DNA of 46,085 nt from an uncultured Prevotellaceae bacterium (GCA_902800595.1 CADCFA010000022.1:1-46085), one strand, 5' to 3'; counted from the first letter of the stretch, positions 7,776 to 16,331 are shown. Numbers and translations: made by a program. The notes: generated by a model from the letters alone, not told the origin.

Positions 7776-8828
7776 ATGAACAAAAGATTAGAATTTAAGA
7801 ACGCATTTTCGGATATCTTCATGTTTGACAATGGAACTGAGGTGAAAGAGTTTCAGGTGATGATTCATGCCAATTCCTCACGTCTCTCCTTTAATCAACA
7901 ATTGGAGGCTATTATCGGCGCATATAATCAGCTGCTCAGTGATGAACTGCAAGGAGCTAGCGCTGTATTTAAGCGCTATTTTCTCAGTGATGCCGCTAAC
8001 CAGGCTGATGATGTCATCGTGAATGATGTGACTGATTGTGCCAAGAGTATCATCGAGCAGCCGCCATTGGATGGTACAAAGATTGCCCTCTGGGTCTATC
8101 TCATGACGAATGTACAGACTGGTGTCGGCAAGAGTGGGCTCTACGAAGTGCGGCATGGTGTTTTCCGTCATCTCTGGAATGGTTCTGCTCATAATATGGC
8201 GGCTAACTCTGAGTATCAGACACGTCTGCTCTTCAATGAGTATAACATGCAGTTGCTTGAAGAAGACTGCACTCTTGAAGCCAATTGTATCCGCACCTGG
8301 TTCTTTGTTAACGATGTAGATTTGAACTATGGTGGTGTGGTACGTGCTCGCAACCAGTTCTTCTTTACACAAGGTCTGACAGTGAATACCCACTTTATTG
8401 CATCTACAGGCATCGGATATGCGCCCACCCATCTCAACAGAACCAGTGACTATGGCGTCTCTTTTGAGCGAGGCACATACGTTGACTATGCTGATCGCCG
8501 TCATGTGTTCATCTCGGGCACAGCCTCTATCAACAACAAAGGTGAGGTGATGTATCCTAAAGATATTGTGAAACAGACCCAGCGTATGTGGGAGAATGTT
8601 GAGGCTCTGTTGAAAGAGGCTGACTGTACCTTCGAAGAGGTAAGTGAAATGGTAGTCTATCTGCGTGATATTGCCGACTATGGAATTGTGAAATCGTTAT
8701 ATGAGGAACGTTTCCACGGAAAACCATATGTCATTGTTCATGCTCCTGTCTGTCGTCCAGGTTGGCTTATAGAGATGGAGTGTATGGCAATCAAAAAGAT
8801 TTCGAATCCTGAGCATGCAGCATTTTAA
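7776..8828 (+). CDS. Two-domain Rid (YjgF/YER057c/UK114) family protein, chorismatase-like architecture, with internal gap
   Basis: Encodes 350 residues from ATG 7776; an in-frame ATG at 7680 is inside the previous gene and is rejected. The C-terminal half (APTHLNRTSDYG to the end) has Rid-fold features: HVFISGTASIN, QTQRMWENVEALL and PVCRPGWLIEMECMAI. The N-terminal half resembles the extra domain of chorismatase/XanB2-like proteins, so deaminase or chorismate chemistry is possible. Against the inverted paralogue at 9440-10506 this copy lacks 84 bases (28 codons) at 8417/8418, just after FIASTGIG; the missing stretch includes the equivalent of QMDNYAIAGIHKEQIHYL. The frame is kept. Whether the shortened protein works is unknown. 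The last 14 bases overlap the next gene. Confidence 0.78.
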   Translation: MNKRLEFKNAFSDIFMFDNGTEVKEFQVMIHANSSRLSFNQQLEAIIGAYNQLLSDELQGASAVFKRYFLSDAANQADDVIVNDVTDCAKSIIEQPPLDGTKIALWVYLMTNVQTGVGKSGLYEVRHGVFRHLWNGSAHNMAANSEYQTRLLFNEYNMQLLEEDCTLEANCIRTWFFVNDVDLNYGGVVRARNQFFFTQGLTVNTHFIASTGIGYAPTHLNRTSDYGVSFERGTYVDYADRRHVFISGTASINNKGEVMYPKDIVKQTQRMWENVEALLKEADCTFEEVSEMVVYLRDIADYGIVKSLYEERFHGKPYVIVHAPVCRPGWLIEMECMAIKKISNPEHAAF

Positions 8829-9477
8829 ATATATTCTATTGTGGCTGTTGTTAATGTCAACAGCCACAATTTCTGCTCGAAGTATCCCTACGATTAATGC
8901 AGAAAAAGCCCATGAGGCAGCTCGTCAACAAGTTGTCTGGCGTAATAGGGTATGTCCTTTGGCTACACTTGCCAATGATTTTTTGGAATCGATTTATGGT
9001 AAGACCTCTTATAAAGGACTTTCTTCTGTTCAAGTCCTCTATGGGTGGCATCTGCGTCCTGATGTGTGGAAAGACGAACCAATGATATTGGTTCCTGATC
9101 TCAATCTCCGCAAGCAACTTGGTATCGAAGGGGAATATGCAAAATTCTCGGAACTCTTTGACGACACACTTGGCTATCGGCTCAACTCCCTTGGGGCTGA
9201 TCTGCCAGAAAAAATGCGTCAGATGGTGAGGGAATCTGCTCCAGTAATTGAGTTAGACGAGAAAGTGGGGATGATTATCTTACTTACTCAAGGTAAATTA
9301 ATTACACCTCGTCCAGAGAAGATGGAACCTCTCTGCCCTTGGCGTGTTGAGGCTGAGATACTCTACAATGATGTTCCTTTTTATATGATTCTTCTATCTG
9401 TTGGATTATTCGTTTTAATAATCCTAATCTATAGATTCATCAGAAAGCGGGGAGTGATGGGGCGGAGATCGCTTTGA
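8815..9477 (+). CDS. CcsA-type cytochrome c assembly protein, truncated to its periplasmic domain
   Basis: A 220-residue product with a signal peptide or membrane anchor (residues 1-21) and one C-terminal membrane segment (about 191-211). The body matches the periplasmic N-terminal domain of Bacteroidetes CcsA/ResC-like proteins: RVCPLATLANDFLESI, then GKTSYKGLSSVQVL, then RPDVWKDEPMI, then LRKQLGIEGEYAKFSELFD. In those proteins a long multi-helix CcsA region carrying the haem-handling WWD motif follows; here it is missing. The frame runs 38 bases into the antisense end of the inverted Rid copy, so the final dozen residues (RKRGVMGRRSL) are probably not native. Likely a broken gene; presence beside c-type cytochrome genes fits its original role. 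Confidence 0.7.
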   Translation: MQHFKYILLWLLLMSTATISARSIPTINAEKAHEAARQQVVWRNRVCPLATLANDFLESIYGKTSYKGLSSVQVLYGWHLRPDVWKDEPMILVPDLNLRKQLGIEGEYAKFSELFDDTLGYRLNSLGADLPEKMRQMVRESAPVIELDEKVGMIILLTQGKLITPRPEKMEPLCPWRVEAEILYNDVPFYMILLSVGLFVLIILIYRFIRKRGVMGRRSL

Positions 9478-10506
9478 TAGCCGTACATTCCATCTCAACA
9501 AGCCAAGTTGGGCGACAGACAGGAGCTTGCACGATGACATAGGGCTTTTCTGGGAATCGCTCTTTAAATAGCTTACATACCAAGTCATAGTCAGCCATAT
9601 CACGCAGATAGACTACCATCTCACTGACATCATCGAAACTACAATCAGCCTCTTTCAACAGTGCTTCCACATTCTCCCACATACGCTGAGTTTGTTTCAC
9701 AACATCTTTCGGGTACATCACTTCACCTTTATTGTTGATAGATGCTGTTCCTGAGATGAACACATGACGACGATCAGCATAGTCAACATATGTGCCACGT
9801 TCGAAAGAGACGCCATAGTCACTGGTTCTGTTGAGATGGGTGGGCGCATAGAGATAATGGATCTGCTCTTTATGGATGCCTGCTATGGCATAGTTGTCCA
9901 TCTGAGACAGTACGTTCGGATCCTGCTGGCGACCTCCGATGCCTGTAGATGCAATAAAGTGTCGTTAACAAACAACCAAGTACGGATACAATTGGCTTCA
10001 AGAGTGCAGTCTTCCTCAAGTAACTGCATGTTATACTCATTGAAGAGCAGACGTGTCTGATACTCAGAGTTAGCCGCCATATTATGAGCAGAACCATTCC
10101 AGAGATGACGGAAAGCACCATGCCGCACTTCGTAGAGCCCACTCTTTCCGATGCCTGTCTGTACATTCGTCATGAGATAGACCCAGAGGGCAATCTTTGT
10201 CCCATCCAGTGGCGGCTGCTCGATGATACTCTTGGCACAATCAGTCACATCATTCACGATGACATCATCAGCCTGATTAGCGGCATCACTGAGAAAATAG
10301 CGCTTGAATACAGCTTGTGTGTCAGGTAAGGTCTCCAACAGTTTGTTGTAAGCTGTCATGATGGCTTCCAACTGTTGCGTATAGGAGAGCTTTTGCTGAC
10401 TGATGTGTATTATAGCTTGATACTCCCTGACTTCGGTACCGTTATCGAAACAGGAAATATCTGCACATGCATTCCCAAAAGTAAAATGTGAAAGAGTATT
10501 GGACAT
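9440..10506 (-). pseudogene. Inverted Rid-family paralogue broken by a 76-base deletion
   Basis: A second copy of the 7776-8828 gene in opposite orientation. From ATG 10506 the frame matches the other copy to IRTWLFVND, then shifts at 9961/9962, where 76 bases present in the plus copy (8315-8390) are missing. The correct frame resumes after the junction and runs to TGA at 9440 (segment TYVDYADRRHVFISG and on). Unlike the plus copy it retains the 28-codon piece with QMDNYAIAGIHKEQIHYL. The central part is near-identical to the plus copy (for example the stretch around HLWNGSAHNMAANSEY), whereas the ends diverge, a pattern expected of gene conversion. Starts 4 bases after the LuxR-type gene, so it is the last gene of that operon. 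Confidence 0.85.
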
Positions 10507-10510
10507 ATGT

Positions 10511-11116
10511 CTAAATCTTATTGATATCTACATAACCATGCATGACAGCATAGATTGTGAGAGCACTGACACTTTTCATTCCGAGTTTGTCCATGATATT
10601 CTTCCGATGAGTGATAACTGTTGCCACACCAATATTCAGCTTGTCGGCTATCTCTTTATTAATATACCCCTGAACGATTAGTGACATGACCTCGATTTCT
10701 CTATCTGAGAGAATCTTCTTTTTGAGAATGTTCGGTATTGGTGGCATATGTTCACCATGTCCATGAGCATGTTGCTGTAACATGAGAATAGAGCGTACGA
10801 GTTCTTCCTCTGTGACATTGATACAAAGACAATTAAATTCTGACAATTGTGACATCGTATCACGCGATAGTGTCAGGACAATAGTCTTTTGTCTGCGTTC
10901 CTGAAAGAAAGCTTTATTCTCGAGCACGATATTCATGGCTGTGAAATAATGGAAATACTCATCGGGCTTGCTGGCTGAAAGCTCCAAGAAGGAACCATAA
11001 GTGTCAACAGTCATGATGGGTACGACATTTTGCAATATCTGCTTTAACCCCAACGCCGAAAGGGTGTTGGGGTCGATGATTGCTATTTTGGGCCTTCCTT
11101 TCCCGAAATTATGCAT
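10511..11116 (-). CDS. LuxR/NarL-type transcription regulator with pseudo-receiver
   Basis: A 201-residue protein from ATG 11116; it overlaps the STAS gene stop by 8 bases (ATGCATAA), a sign of translational coupling. Residues 8-115 look like a degenerate receiver domain: the first beta strand KIAIID is there, but the phospho-acceptor Asp strand is replaced by YFTAMNIVLEN. Residues 135-195 are a clear LuxR helix-turn-helix (LSDREIEVMSLIVQG, then NKEIADKLNIGVATVITHRK, then IMDKLGMKSVSALTIYA). It probably binds DNA without being phosphorylated. Genes for an RsbW-like kinase and a STAS protein lie directly upstream, so control by partner switching is plausible but unproven. Confidence 0.88.
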   Translation of the reverse strand: MHNFGKGRPKIAIIDPNTLSALGLKQILQNVVPIMTVDTYGSFLELSASKPDEYFHYFTAMNIVLENKAFFQERRQKTIVLTLSRDTMSQLSEFNCLCINVTEEELVRSILMLQQHAHGHGEHMPPIPNILKKKILSDREIEVMSLIVQGYINKEIADKLNIGVATVITHRKNIMDKLGMKSVSALTIYAVMHGYVDINKI

Positions 11117-11417
11117 TTCTGATTTCAAACAGGTTGAAGAAACCTGTCATCATGAATACCTTGCGTATCTCGTCATTGATATTCTCAATGATAACCTTCC
11201 CCCCCTTCACAGAGGCTTCTTTACGGATGGTCAAGAAAAGACGAAGACCAGAGCTACTGATGTACTCAAGATTTGAACAATCGAAAATGATTTCTTTGTC
11301 TGCATTCTCAAGCAGAGGGCCGATTTCTTGTTGAGCCTTAACAGCTGCAGGTGTGTCAAGTCGACCGTTCAAGATGGCTGTCATGCCGCCATCATGCTCT
11401 TTAATTTCAATAATCAT
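11109..11417 (-). CDS. STAS-domain anti-sigma factor antagonist (SpoIIAA/RsbV-like)
   Basis: A 102-residue single-domain protein. The STAS core is clear: MTAILNGRLDTPAA at the N-terminus, then IIFDCSNLEYISSSGLRLFL, where Ser55 aligns with the phosphorylatable serine of SpoIIAA. In partner switching the unphosphorylated form binds the RsbW-like kinase and frees its target. It is 2 bases after the kinase gene and overlaps the regulator gene by 8 bases. No PP2C phosphatase (RsbU/SpoIIE-like) is present in the window, so dephosphorylation must depend on a gene elsewhere. Confidence 0.92.
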   Translation of the reverse strand: MIIEIKEHDGGMTAILNGRLDTPAAVKAQQEIGPLLENADKEIIFDCSNLEYISSSGLRLFLTIRKEASVKGGKVIIENINDEIRKVFMMTGFFNLFEIRNA

Positions 11418-11419
11418 AA

Positions 11420-11878
11420 TTATTTGATAGTTTTACTTAATGATAATATGTTCTTGTGATCTTTATATTCATATTTTACGGAATCCATAATCTCACGTAC
11501 CAAATGGATGCCTAATCCTCCGATAGGACGCTCTTCAGCTGATAGAGTTGTATCGACAGCTTCCTTCTTTGTCGGGTCGAATGGAATACCGCTATCACTA
11601 ATGATAAATTCCAATTGCGTCTCGTTAGCAATGGCTTCAATAGTAACATCACCTTGTACGTCAGGTGGGTAGGCGTACTCCATTACATTAACGACGGCCT
11701 CTTCCAAGGCGAGATTTAGACTCATTAATACTGACATTTCCAAACACAACTCATCACCGATACCCTCAATAAATTCACTTAATTGAGGGATGGTTGAAAT
11801 GTCGTTTGGAAGTGTCAGAAGACGTTTCAAACATTTCTCTTCTTTGAATTCCGAATCTATTCTCTCATTCATCTCCAT
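11420..11878 (-). CDS. Anti-sigma factor serine kinase (RsbW/SpoIIAB-like ATPase)
   Basis: A 152-residue HATPase_c protein. The N box is LALEEAVVNVMEYAY (about residues 56-70), the G1 box ISDSGIPFDP (about 93-102) and the G2 box GGLGIHLVREIMD (about 119-131). The family phosphorylates STAS antagonists and holds a sigma factor or other target inactive. It is the first gene of an operon with STAS, LuxR-type and broken Rid genes. ATG 11878 is used; ATG 11872 is a possible alternative. The promoter at 11892-11922 ends 13 bases before the start. Confidence 0.92.
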   Translation of the reverse strand: MEMNERIDSEFKEEKCLKRLLTLPNDISTIPQLSEFIEGIGDELCLEMSVLMSLNLALEEAVVNVMEYAYPPDVQGDVTIEAIANETQLEFIISDSGIPFDPTKKEAVDTTLSAEERPIGGLGIHLVREIMDSVKYEYKDHKNILSLSKTIK

Positions 11879-11891
11879 TCTATTTTGTGGG

Positions 11892-11922
11892 CAAAGTTAA
11901 TAAAAAACCCCCGCTTTTACAA
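11892..11922 (-). promoter_or_regulatory. Promoter of the partner-switching operon, overlapping a terminator
   Basis: Minus strand: TTG (11922-11920), 20 bases, TAACTTTG (11899-11892). The -33 element lies in the loop of the terminator hairpin at 11902-11940, so one short stretch ends the upstream operon and starts this one. Confidence 0.7.
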
Positions 11923-11940
11923 GAAAAGTGGGGATTTTTT
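11902..11940 (-). terminator. Terminator of the decarboxylase operon (bidirectional shape)
   Basis: Arms 11909-11918 and 11924-11933 (CCCC, G-U pair, CTTTT/AAAAG, GGGG) close a 5-base loop. Runs of six A and six T flank the stem, so it has the form of an intrinsic terminator on both strands; the minus-strand operon ending at 11961 is the only gene reading into it. Confidence 0.85.
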
Positions 11941-11960
11941 AATAAAAGTTTTAAAACTTA

Positions 11961-13118
11961 CTATGAAAGGAAGCCCAAAAGTGCTCCTGCCGCTACAGCA
12001 GAACCAATTACACCAGCAACATTTGGACCCATAGCGTGCATAAGAAGGAAGTTGTGTCGATCATATTCGAGACCGAGGTTATTGCTGATTCGGGCAGCCA
12101 TTGGCACAGCTGAAACGCCAGCATTACCAATCAACGGATTCAGTTTCTTACCTTCTGGAAGGAAGAGATTCATTATCTTTACGAAACAAACACCTGAAGC
12201 GGTTGCAATCATAAAGGCCATTGCACCTAAGGCAAAGATCTTAATCGTATTGAAAGTGAGAAACTCTGACGCCTGGGTAGAACAGCCTACAGTAAGACCT
12301 AACAACATCACCACAATATCATTAAGTGCAGAACCTGCAGTCTTTGCAAGTCGAGTGGTCTTTCCGCTTTCCTTCAGTAGATTACCGAAGAAGAGCATAC
12401 CCAATAGGGGAAGGCCGGAAGGTACGATGAACGTCGTGAGCAACAATCCGATAATTGGGAAGAGAATACGCTCTGTCTGAGATACCTCACGACCAGGCTT
12501 CATTTTGATGATACGTTCTTTCTTCGTGGTAAGCAGACGCATAATGAACGGCTGAATCACTGGTACGAGAGCCATGTATGAATAAGCACAGACGGCGATA
12601 GCTCCCATCAAGTTGGGTGAAAGCTTTGAACTTAAGAAAATAGCTGTGGGACCATCAGCACCGCCGATGATGGCGATACCTGCTGCTTGAGAAGGCTCAA
12701 AGCCCATGGCTAAGGCCACCATATATGCGCCAAATATACCAAACTGGGCAGAAGCACCAATCAGCATCAACTTGGGGTTAGCAAGCAGAGCTGTGAAGTC
12801 GGTCATTGCGCCAATACCAAGGAAAATAAGTGGCGGATACCAGCCTTGACGAACACCTTGATAGAAGATGTTAAGTACCGAGTTGTCCTCATAAAGGCCA
12901 ATCTCCAATCCTGCATCTGCACGGAAAGGAATGTTTCCAAGGATGATGCCTAGTCCGATGGGGACGAGCAACAAAGGCTCAAAATCTTTTTTGATGGCAA
13001 GCCAGATAAAGAAGGCTCCCACTGCGATCATGATAAGATTACCTACTGTAGCATTGGCAAATGCTGTATAGGTAAGAAATTCATGAAAGTTCTGTATGAT
13101 AAATTGTCCGAGATCCAT
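11961..13118 (-). CDS. Sodium-pumping decarboxylase beta subunit (OadB/GcdB/MmdB)
   Basis: A 385-residue polytopic inner-membrane protein that decarboxylates carboxybiotin and exports Na+. The family signatures are present: GGADGPTAIFLSSKL with the essential Asp, NAGVSAVPMAAR, and the C-terminal MHAMGPNVAGVIGSAVAAG. The N-terminal region (YPPLIFLGIGAMTDFTALLANP) is also typical. It is the last gene of an operon with gamma and biotin-carrier subunits, 6 bases from the latter. In this group of bacteria the partner is usually methylmalonyl-CoA carboxyltransferase, but no such gene lies here, so the substrate (methylmalonyl-CoA, oxaloacetate or glutaconyl-CoA) is inferred from the nearby mutase. 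Confidence 0.95.
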   Translation of the reverse strand: MDLGQFIIQNFHEFLTYTAFANATVGNLIMIAVGAFFIWLAIKKDFEPLLLVPIGLGIILGNIPFRADAGLEIGLYEDNSVLNIFYQGVRQGWYPPLIFLGIGAMTDFTALLANPKLMLIGASAQFGIFGAYMVALAMGFEPSQAAGIAIIGGADGPTAIFLSSKLSPNLMGAIAVCAYSYMALVPVIQPFIMRLLTTKKERIIKMKPGREVSQTERILFPIIGLLLTTFIVPSGLPLLGMLFFGNLLKESGKTTRLAKTAGSALNDIVVMLLGLTVGCSTQASEFLTFNTIKIFALGAMAFMIATASGVCFVKIMNLFLPEGKKLNPLIGNAGVSAVPMAARISNNLGLEYDRHNFLLMHAMGPNVAGVIGSAVAAGALLGFLS

Positions 13119-13124
13119 AACTGC

Positions 13125-13580
13125 TTATCCAATTGTGAGGAGAACGGCACCCTCCATGACAGTTTCACCTTGCTTAACGGTGATGGATGTCACAGTTCCG
13201 TCATACTCAGATTCAATATTGTTCTGCATTTTCATAGCCTCGAGCACGAGTACTACGTCACCTTGCTTCACAGTGTCACCCACATTAACCTTCAACTCAA
13301 TGACTGTGCCAGGAAGCGGTGATTTAATAGGAGACCCGGCACCTGCTGCTACTGGTGCTGCGGGAGCTGCGGGAGCTGGAGCAACGGGTGCTGCAGGACG
13401 AGCAACTGGCTTGGGTGCCTCAACGCGTACCTTCTTCAATGTGCTCGTGGGATTAATGGGCTGTTTCAGCTCTACGTCAAAACGGACACCGTTGACAACG
13501 ACTTTTGCTACGTTGCCCTCTACTTCTTCGATCTCTACGTCGTAATCGACGCCTTGTACTTTATACTGATATTTATTCAT
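13125..13580 (-). CDS. Biotin carboxyl carrier subunit of the sodium-pumping decarboxylase
   Basis: A 151-residue protein. Residues 1-50 form a small beta domain; residues 52-84 are an Ala/Pro-rich flexible linker (APAAPAAPVA type); residues 85-151 are a biotinyl domain with EAMKM, where Lys117 is the biotin site. The linker lets the biotin swing between the carboxyltransferase and the membrane beta subunit. It is 3 bases after the gamma-subunit gene and 6 bases before the beta-subunit gene. Complete and normal in length. Confidence 0.95.
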   Translation of the reverse strand: MNKYQYKVQGVDYDVEIEEVEGNVAKVVVNGVRFDVELKQPINPTSTLKKVRVEAPKPVARPAAPVAPAPAAPAAPVAAGAGSPIKSPLPGTVIELKVNVGDTVKQGDVVLVLEAMKMQNNIESEYDGTVTSITVKQGETVMEGAVLLTIG

Positions 13581-13583
13581 TGC

Positions 13584-14606
13584 TTAATGGATTTCTGGGG
13601 TTGTGGGAATGTTAGGTGCGTGATGTGATGTTGGAATGACAGGTTTTGAGAAGTGGGTCATCTGACTAGACTCATCAGCCCATCCTGTCTGGCGTGATTT
13701 AATGGTGATGATACCGCTCTCAACGTCGTGTACATCGTCTTGATATTGTTTCAGTGCCATCGAGATGACAGCAATATAGACCTCCTTGTCAATACCTTTT
13801 TTCTGGAAGCCATCCTGTAGGATGTTTCCTGTGGCATGGGCAATGTCGTGGGTCACCTCCACAGTCTTGGCAATCGGCTTGATAGGCTGGGTGTAAACCA
13901 CCTTCTTGGCAGTGTCCATATGCCGCATGATAAGGCCGAAGATCCAGAAGAAGACAAAGAGAACAGCCAGACAGAAGAACACGATGCCCATAGCCAACAG
14001 GGTGATGCCGACACCATAGGGGTCTTCTCGCTTCAGTTTAGCATCTTTCGTTTCGTCTGTCTTGATAAAGTTCTCAATGCCAGGAGTAACATTTTCTGCC
14101 GATTTTACACTCCATTCATTGCCATGACGAGCATAACTTTGATTGGCAGCAAGAGCAGGTACTGTAACAGAGTCTATCAGTTCAACGGCATTACCATTAT
14201 AGAAGCCAATCCATACAGGTTCTGACATGGGAATGGGTAGAGAGAGATGTAACTTGCCCTGTGCAGGGTTTGAGTTACCAAAGAACACAAGATGCTGCCG
14301 TCCGCCAATTTGTGTACGAGGATCTCCATTTGGAATAACACTCATACGCTTGATGCGCTCGGGAACACTCATTTGAGGGTCAAGGACAGAACGATCGGTT
14401 GTGAAGTACATACCTCGAATGTTGTAGGTGGTAAACGATACGTTCTCCACCTCAATCCAGGCTTCACGATTGTCGAATTCATCCACAATGCTGGCGGTGT
14501 TATTGGTTAACACCTCATTCAATCGGATGTTCTTGGCTCCTTGGGCCATTGCCGATGAGGTGTATCCCAATAGCATTCCGCATAGCAGGATTATTGCTTT
14601 ATTCAT
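13584..14606 (-). CDS. Decarboxylase gamma subunit (OadG family) with N-terminal lamin-tail-like domain
   Basis: A 340-residue protein with a signal peptide (1-21, cleavage after AMA). Residues about 25-175 look like a lamin-tail (LTD)-type beta domain (IRLNEVLTNNTASIVDEFD and NREAWIEVENVS). A single membrane helix (about 199-224, GITLLAMGIVFFCLAVLFVF) and a cytoplasmic tail match OadG, which anchors and assembles the decarboxylase. The C-terminal KKGIDKEVYIAVISMALKQY is typical of the Bacteroidetes form. The periplasmic domain is much larger than the roughly 80-residue OadG of enterobacteria; its role is not known. Confidence 0.85.
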   Translation of the reverse strand: MNKAIILLCGMLLGYTSSAMAQGAKNIRLNEVLTNNTASIVDEFDNREAWIEVENVSFTTYNIRGMYFTTDRSVLDPQMSVPERIKRMSVIPNGDPRTQIGGRQHLVFFGNSNPAQGKLHLSLPIPMSEPVWIGFYNGNAVELIDSVTVPALAANQSYARHGNEWSVKSAENVTPGIENFIKTDETKDAKLKREDPYGVGITLLAMGIVFFCLAVLFVFFWIFGLIMRHMDTAKKVVYTQPIKPIAKTVEVTHDIAHATGNILQDGFQKKGIDKEVYIAVISMALKQYQDDVHDVESGIITIKSRQTGWADESSQMTHFSKPVIPTSHHAPNIPTTPEIH

Positions 14607-14639
14607 TGTTGATATTATTATATAGATATTCTAAATTGA

Positions 14640-16331
14640 CTAACCACAGAAGAACAATACAATAATCTGCGCCGTAAAGATCCTGAGGAACATTGAGAAC
14701 GGATAGACCGTAGAGTAGCCTATCGCAGGAGCCTCCTTGGAACAGATACTGTTAGCGTAAGCTAGAGCAGGGGGATCGGTATAGGTACCAGCAATCATAC
14801 CTGCAATAGTAAAGTAGTTGAACTTATAACGTATCCTTGCAATCGGACCAATAATCAGGATTGGAATAATGGTGATGAGGAAACCTGTCAGGACATAGAG
14901 CAGTCCATCACCTTCTACTACAGTCTCAAAGAAGTTGGCACCGGCTTTAATGCCCACTGAAGCCAAGAACAATACCAGACCTATCTCTCGGAGCATCATG
15001 TTGGCAGATGTCGTTGTATAGGTGACCAGATGAATCTTATAGCCGTAGCGACCAATGAGGATGGCGATAATCAGCGGACCACCAGCCAGACCCAGTTTCA
15101 CGGGAACAGGCATGCCAGGGATGGCAAGCGGGAATGAGCCGAAGATCAGGCCAATAAAGATACCTACGAAGATTGTGGCTATATTAGGCGCATTCAGACG
15201 ACGGATAGAGTTGCCCATCTTGTTGGCTACACGGTCAACGGCATCTTCCGGACCCACCACCATGATCTTGTCACCAACTTGCAGTGGCAGTGAGCCTGAA
15301 GCGAAGAGGTCCAAACCATGACGGGTCAAACGGGTGACATTCACACCATGTACACTTGAGAAGTGCATCGAAGCCAATGTCTTACCATTAATCTTCGGAT
15401 TGGTGATCAGGATACGCTTTGATACCAAAGGCTGATCCTGCTGCTCAAAGTCGATGTCGAGCTTCGGACCAATGAACGCCGTGATGGCCTCTTGGTCTGC
15501 CTCAGCGCAGACAATCAGCATCTGGTCGCCTACATGGAAGATTGTATCACGGTTGGGGATGCATAACTCTCCCTCATGAACCAGACGGGAGATCACAAAA
15601 TCACGGTTCAGGAAGTCATGTACCTGTAAGAGCGTCTTGCCTTCAAGATACTTGTTGGTTACTTCCAAGTGCATCTTGTATGGCTTCTTATTGGTTTTTG
15701 TACCTTCCATCTCCAAAAGCTGTTTCTCTTCATCTTCCAATTTTACTTTACACGCGTACCTTATTAATATAGTAGCGCCGATAATACCCAGTACACCTAA
15801 AGGATAGGCACAGGCATAGGCAGAAGCAATCTGAGGGGCACCGTTGGGGAATACCGTGTTGAGCGCCTCGTTAGCAGCACCAAGACCAGGGGTGTTTGTG
15901 ACAGCACCATAGAGCGTACCAACCATCATAGGAAGACTGGCAACGTTGGAGGTGTCGAAGAAGATGTAATAGCAGGCGAACATTACGAGGATGTTTAAGA
16001 CAATGGCACTAGCAGCCAGACCATTGAGCTTGATACCTGCAGTTCCAAAACTCTCAAAGAAACCAGGTCCCACCTGCATACCGATCATGAATACAAAGAG
16101 AATCAGACCGAAATCCTGAACAAACGTTAGAATGGGGGTGGGAGCAGTGAATCCAATGTGTCCTGCCAGAATACCTGCGAAAAGCACAAAGGTTACGCCC
16201 AGTGAGATTCCAAACACCTTAATCTTTCCCAAATAGACACCTATCGCAATGACAATGGCATACAATAGTGCGATATGCGCTACAGAGTCTGTCGTTGTAA
16301 ATAGGTCTTTCAACCAATGAAATGATTCCAT
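14640..16331 (-). CDS. AspT/YidE-type transporter with two TrkA-C (RCK_C) domains
   Basis: A 563-residue inner-membrane protein made of two membrane halves (about residues 15-195 and 380-563), each with an AspT/YidE/YbjL antiporter repeat, around a soluble middle with two TrkA-C domains (about 215-290 and 300-375; e.g. [20 protein letters not shown] and [15 protein letters not shown]). AspT itself exchanges aspartate for alanine; most relatives are uncharacterised and may move dicarboxylates. It is the first gene of the operon that contains decarboxylase subunits (33 bases from the gamma gene), which suggests transport of a dicarboxylate such as succinate. Confidence 0.88.
   Translation of the reverse strand: MESFHWLKDLFTTTDSVAHIALLYAIVIAIGVYLGKIKVFGISLGVTFVLFAGILAGHIGFTAPTPILTFVQDFGLILFVFMIGMQVGPGFFESFGTAGIKLNGLAASAIVLNILVMFACYYIFFDTSNVASLPMMVGTLYGAVTNTPGLGAANEALNTVFPNGAPQIASAYACAYPLGVLGIIGATILIRYACKVKLEDEEKQLLEMEGTKTNKKPYKMHLEVTNKYLEGKTLLQVHDFLNRDFVISRLVHEGELCIPNRDTIFHVGDQMLIVCAEADQEAITAFIGPKLDIDFEQQDQPLVSKRILITNPKINGKTLASMHFSSVHGVNVTRLTRHGLDLFASGSLPLQVGDKIMVVGPEDAVDRVANKMGNSIRRLNAPNIATIFVGIFIGLIFGSFPLAIPGMPVPVKLGLAGGPLIIAILIGRYGYKIHLVTYTTTSANMMLREIGLVLFLASVGIKAGANFFETVVEGDGLLYVLTGFLITIIPILIIGPIARIRYKFNYFTIAGMIAGTYTDPPALAYANSICSKEAPAIGYSTVYPFSMFLRIFTAQIIVLFFCG

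Noticed and set aside
9440-10506. Two separate genes instead of one pseudogene
   Set aside because: Both pieces match consecutive parts of the intact-frame copy at 7776-8828, and the break is explained by a 76-base deletion.
7776-10506. Composite transposon or insertion element
   Set aside because: No transposase, terminal inverted repeats of the usual kind or target-site duplication were seen; the inverted copies are coding genes with diverged ends.
13330-13400. Repeat array in the biotin carrier gene
   Set aside because: The repetitive DNA simply encodes the normal Ala/Pro-rich hinge of biotin carrier proteins.
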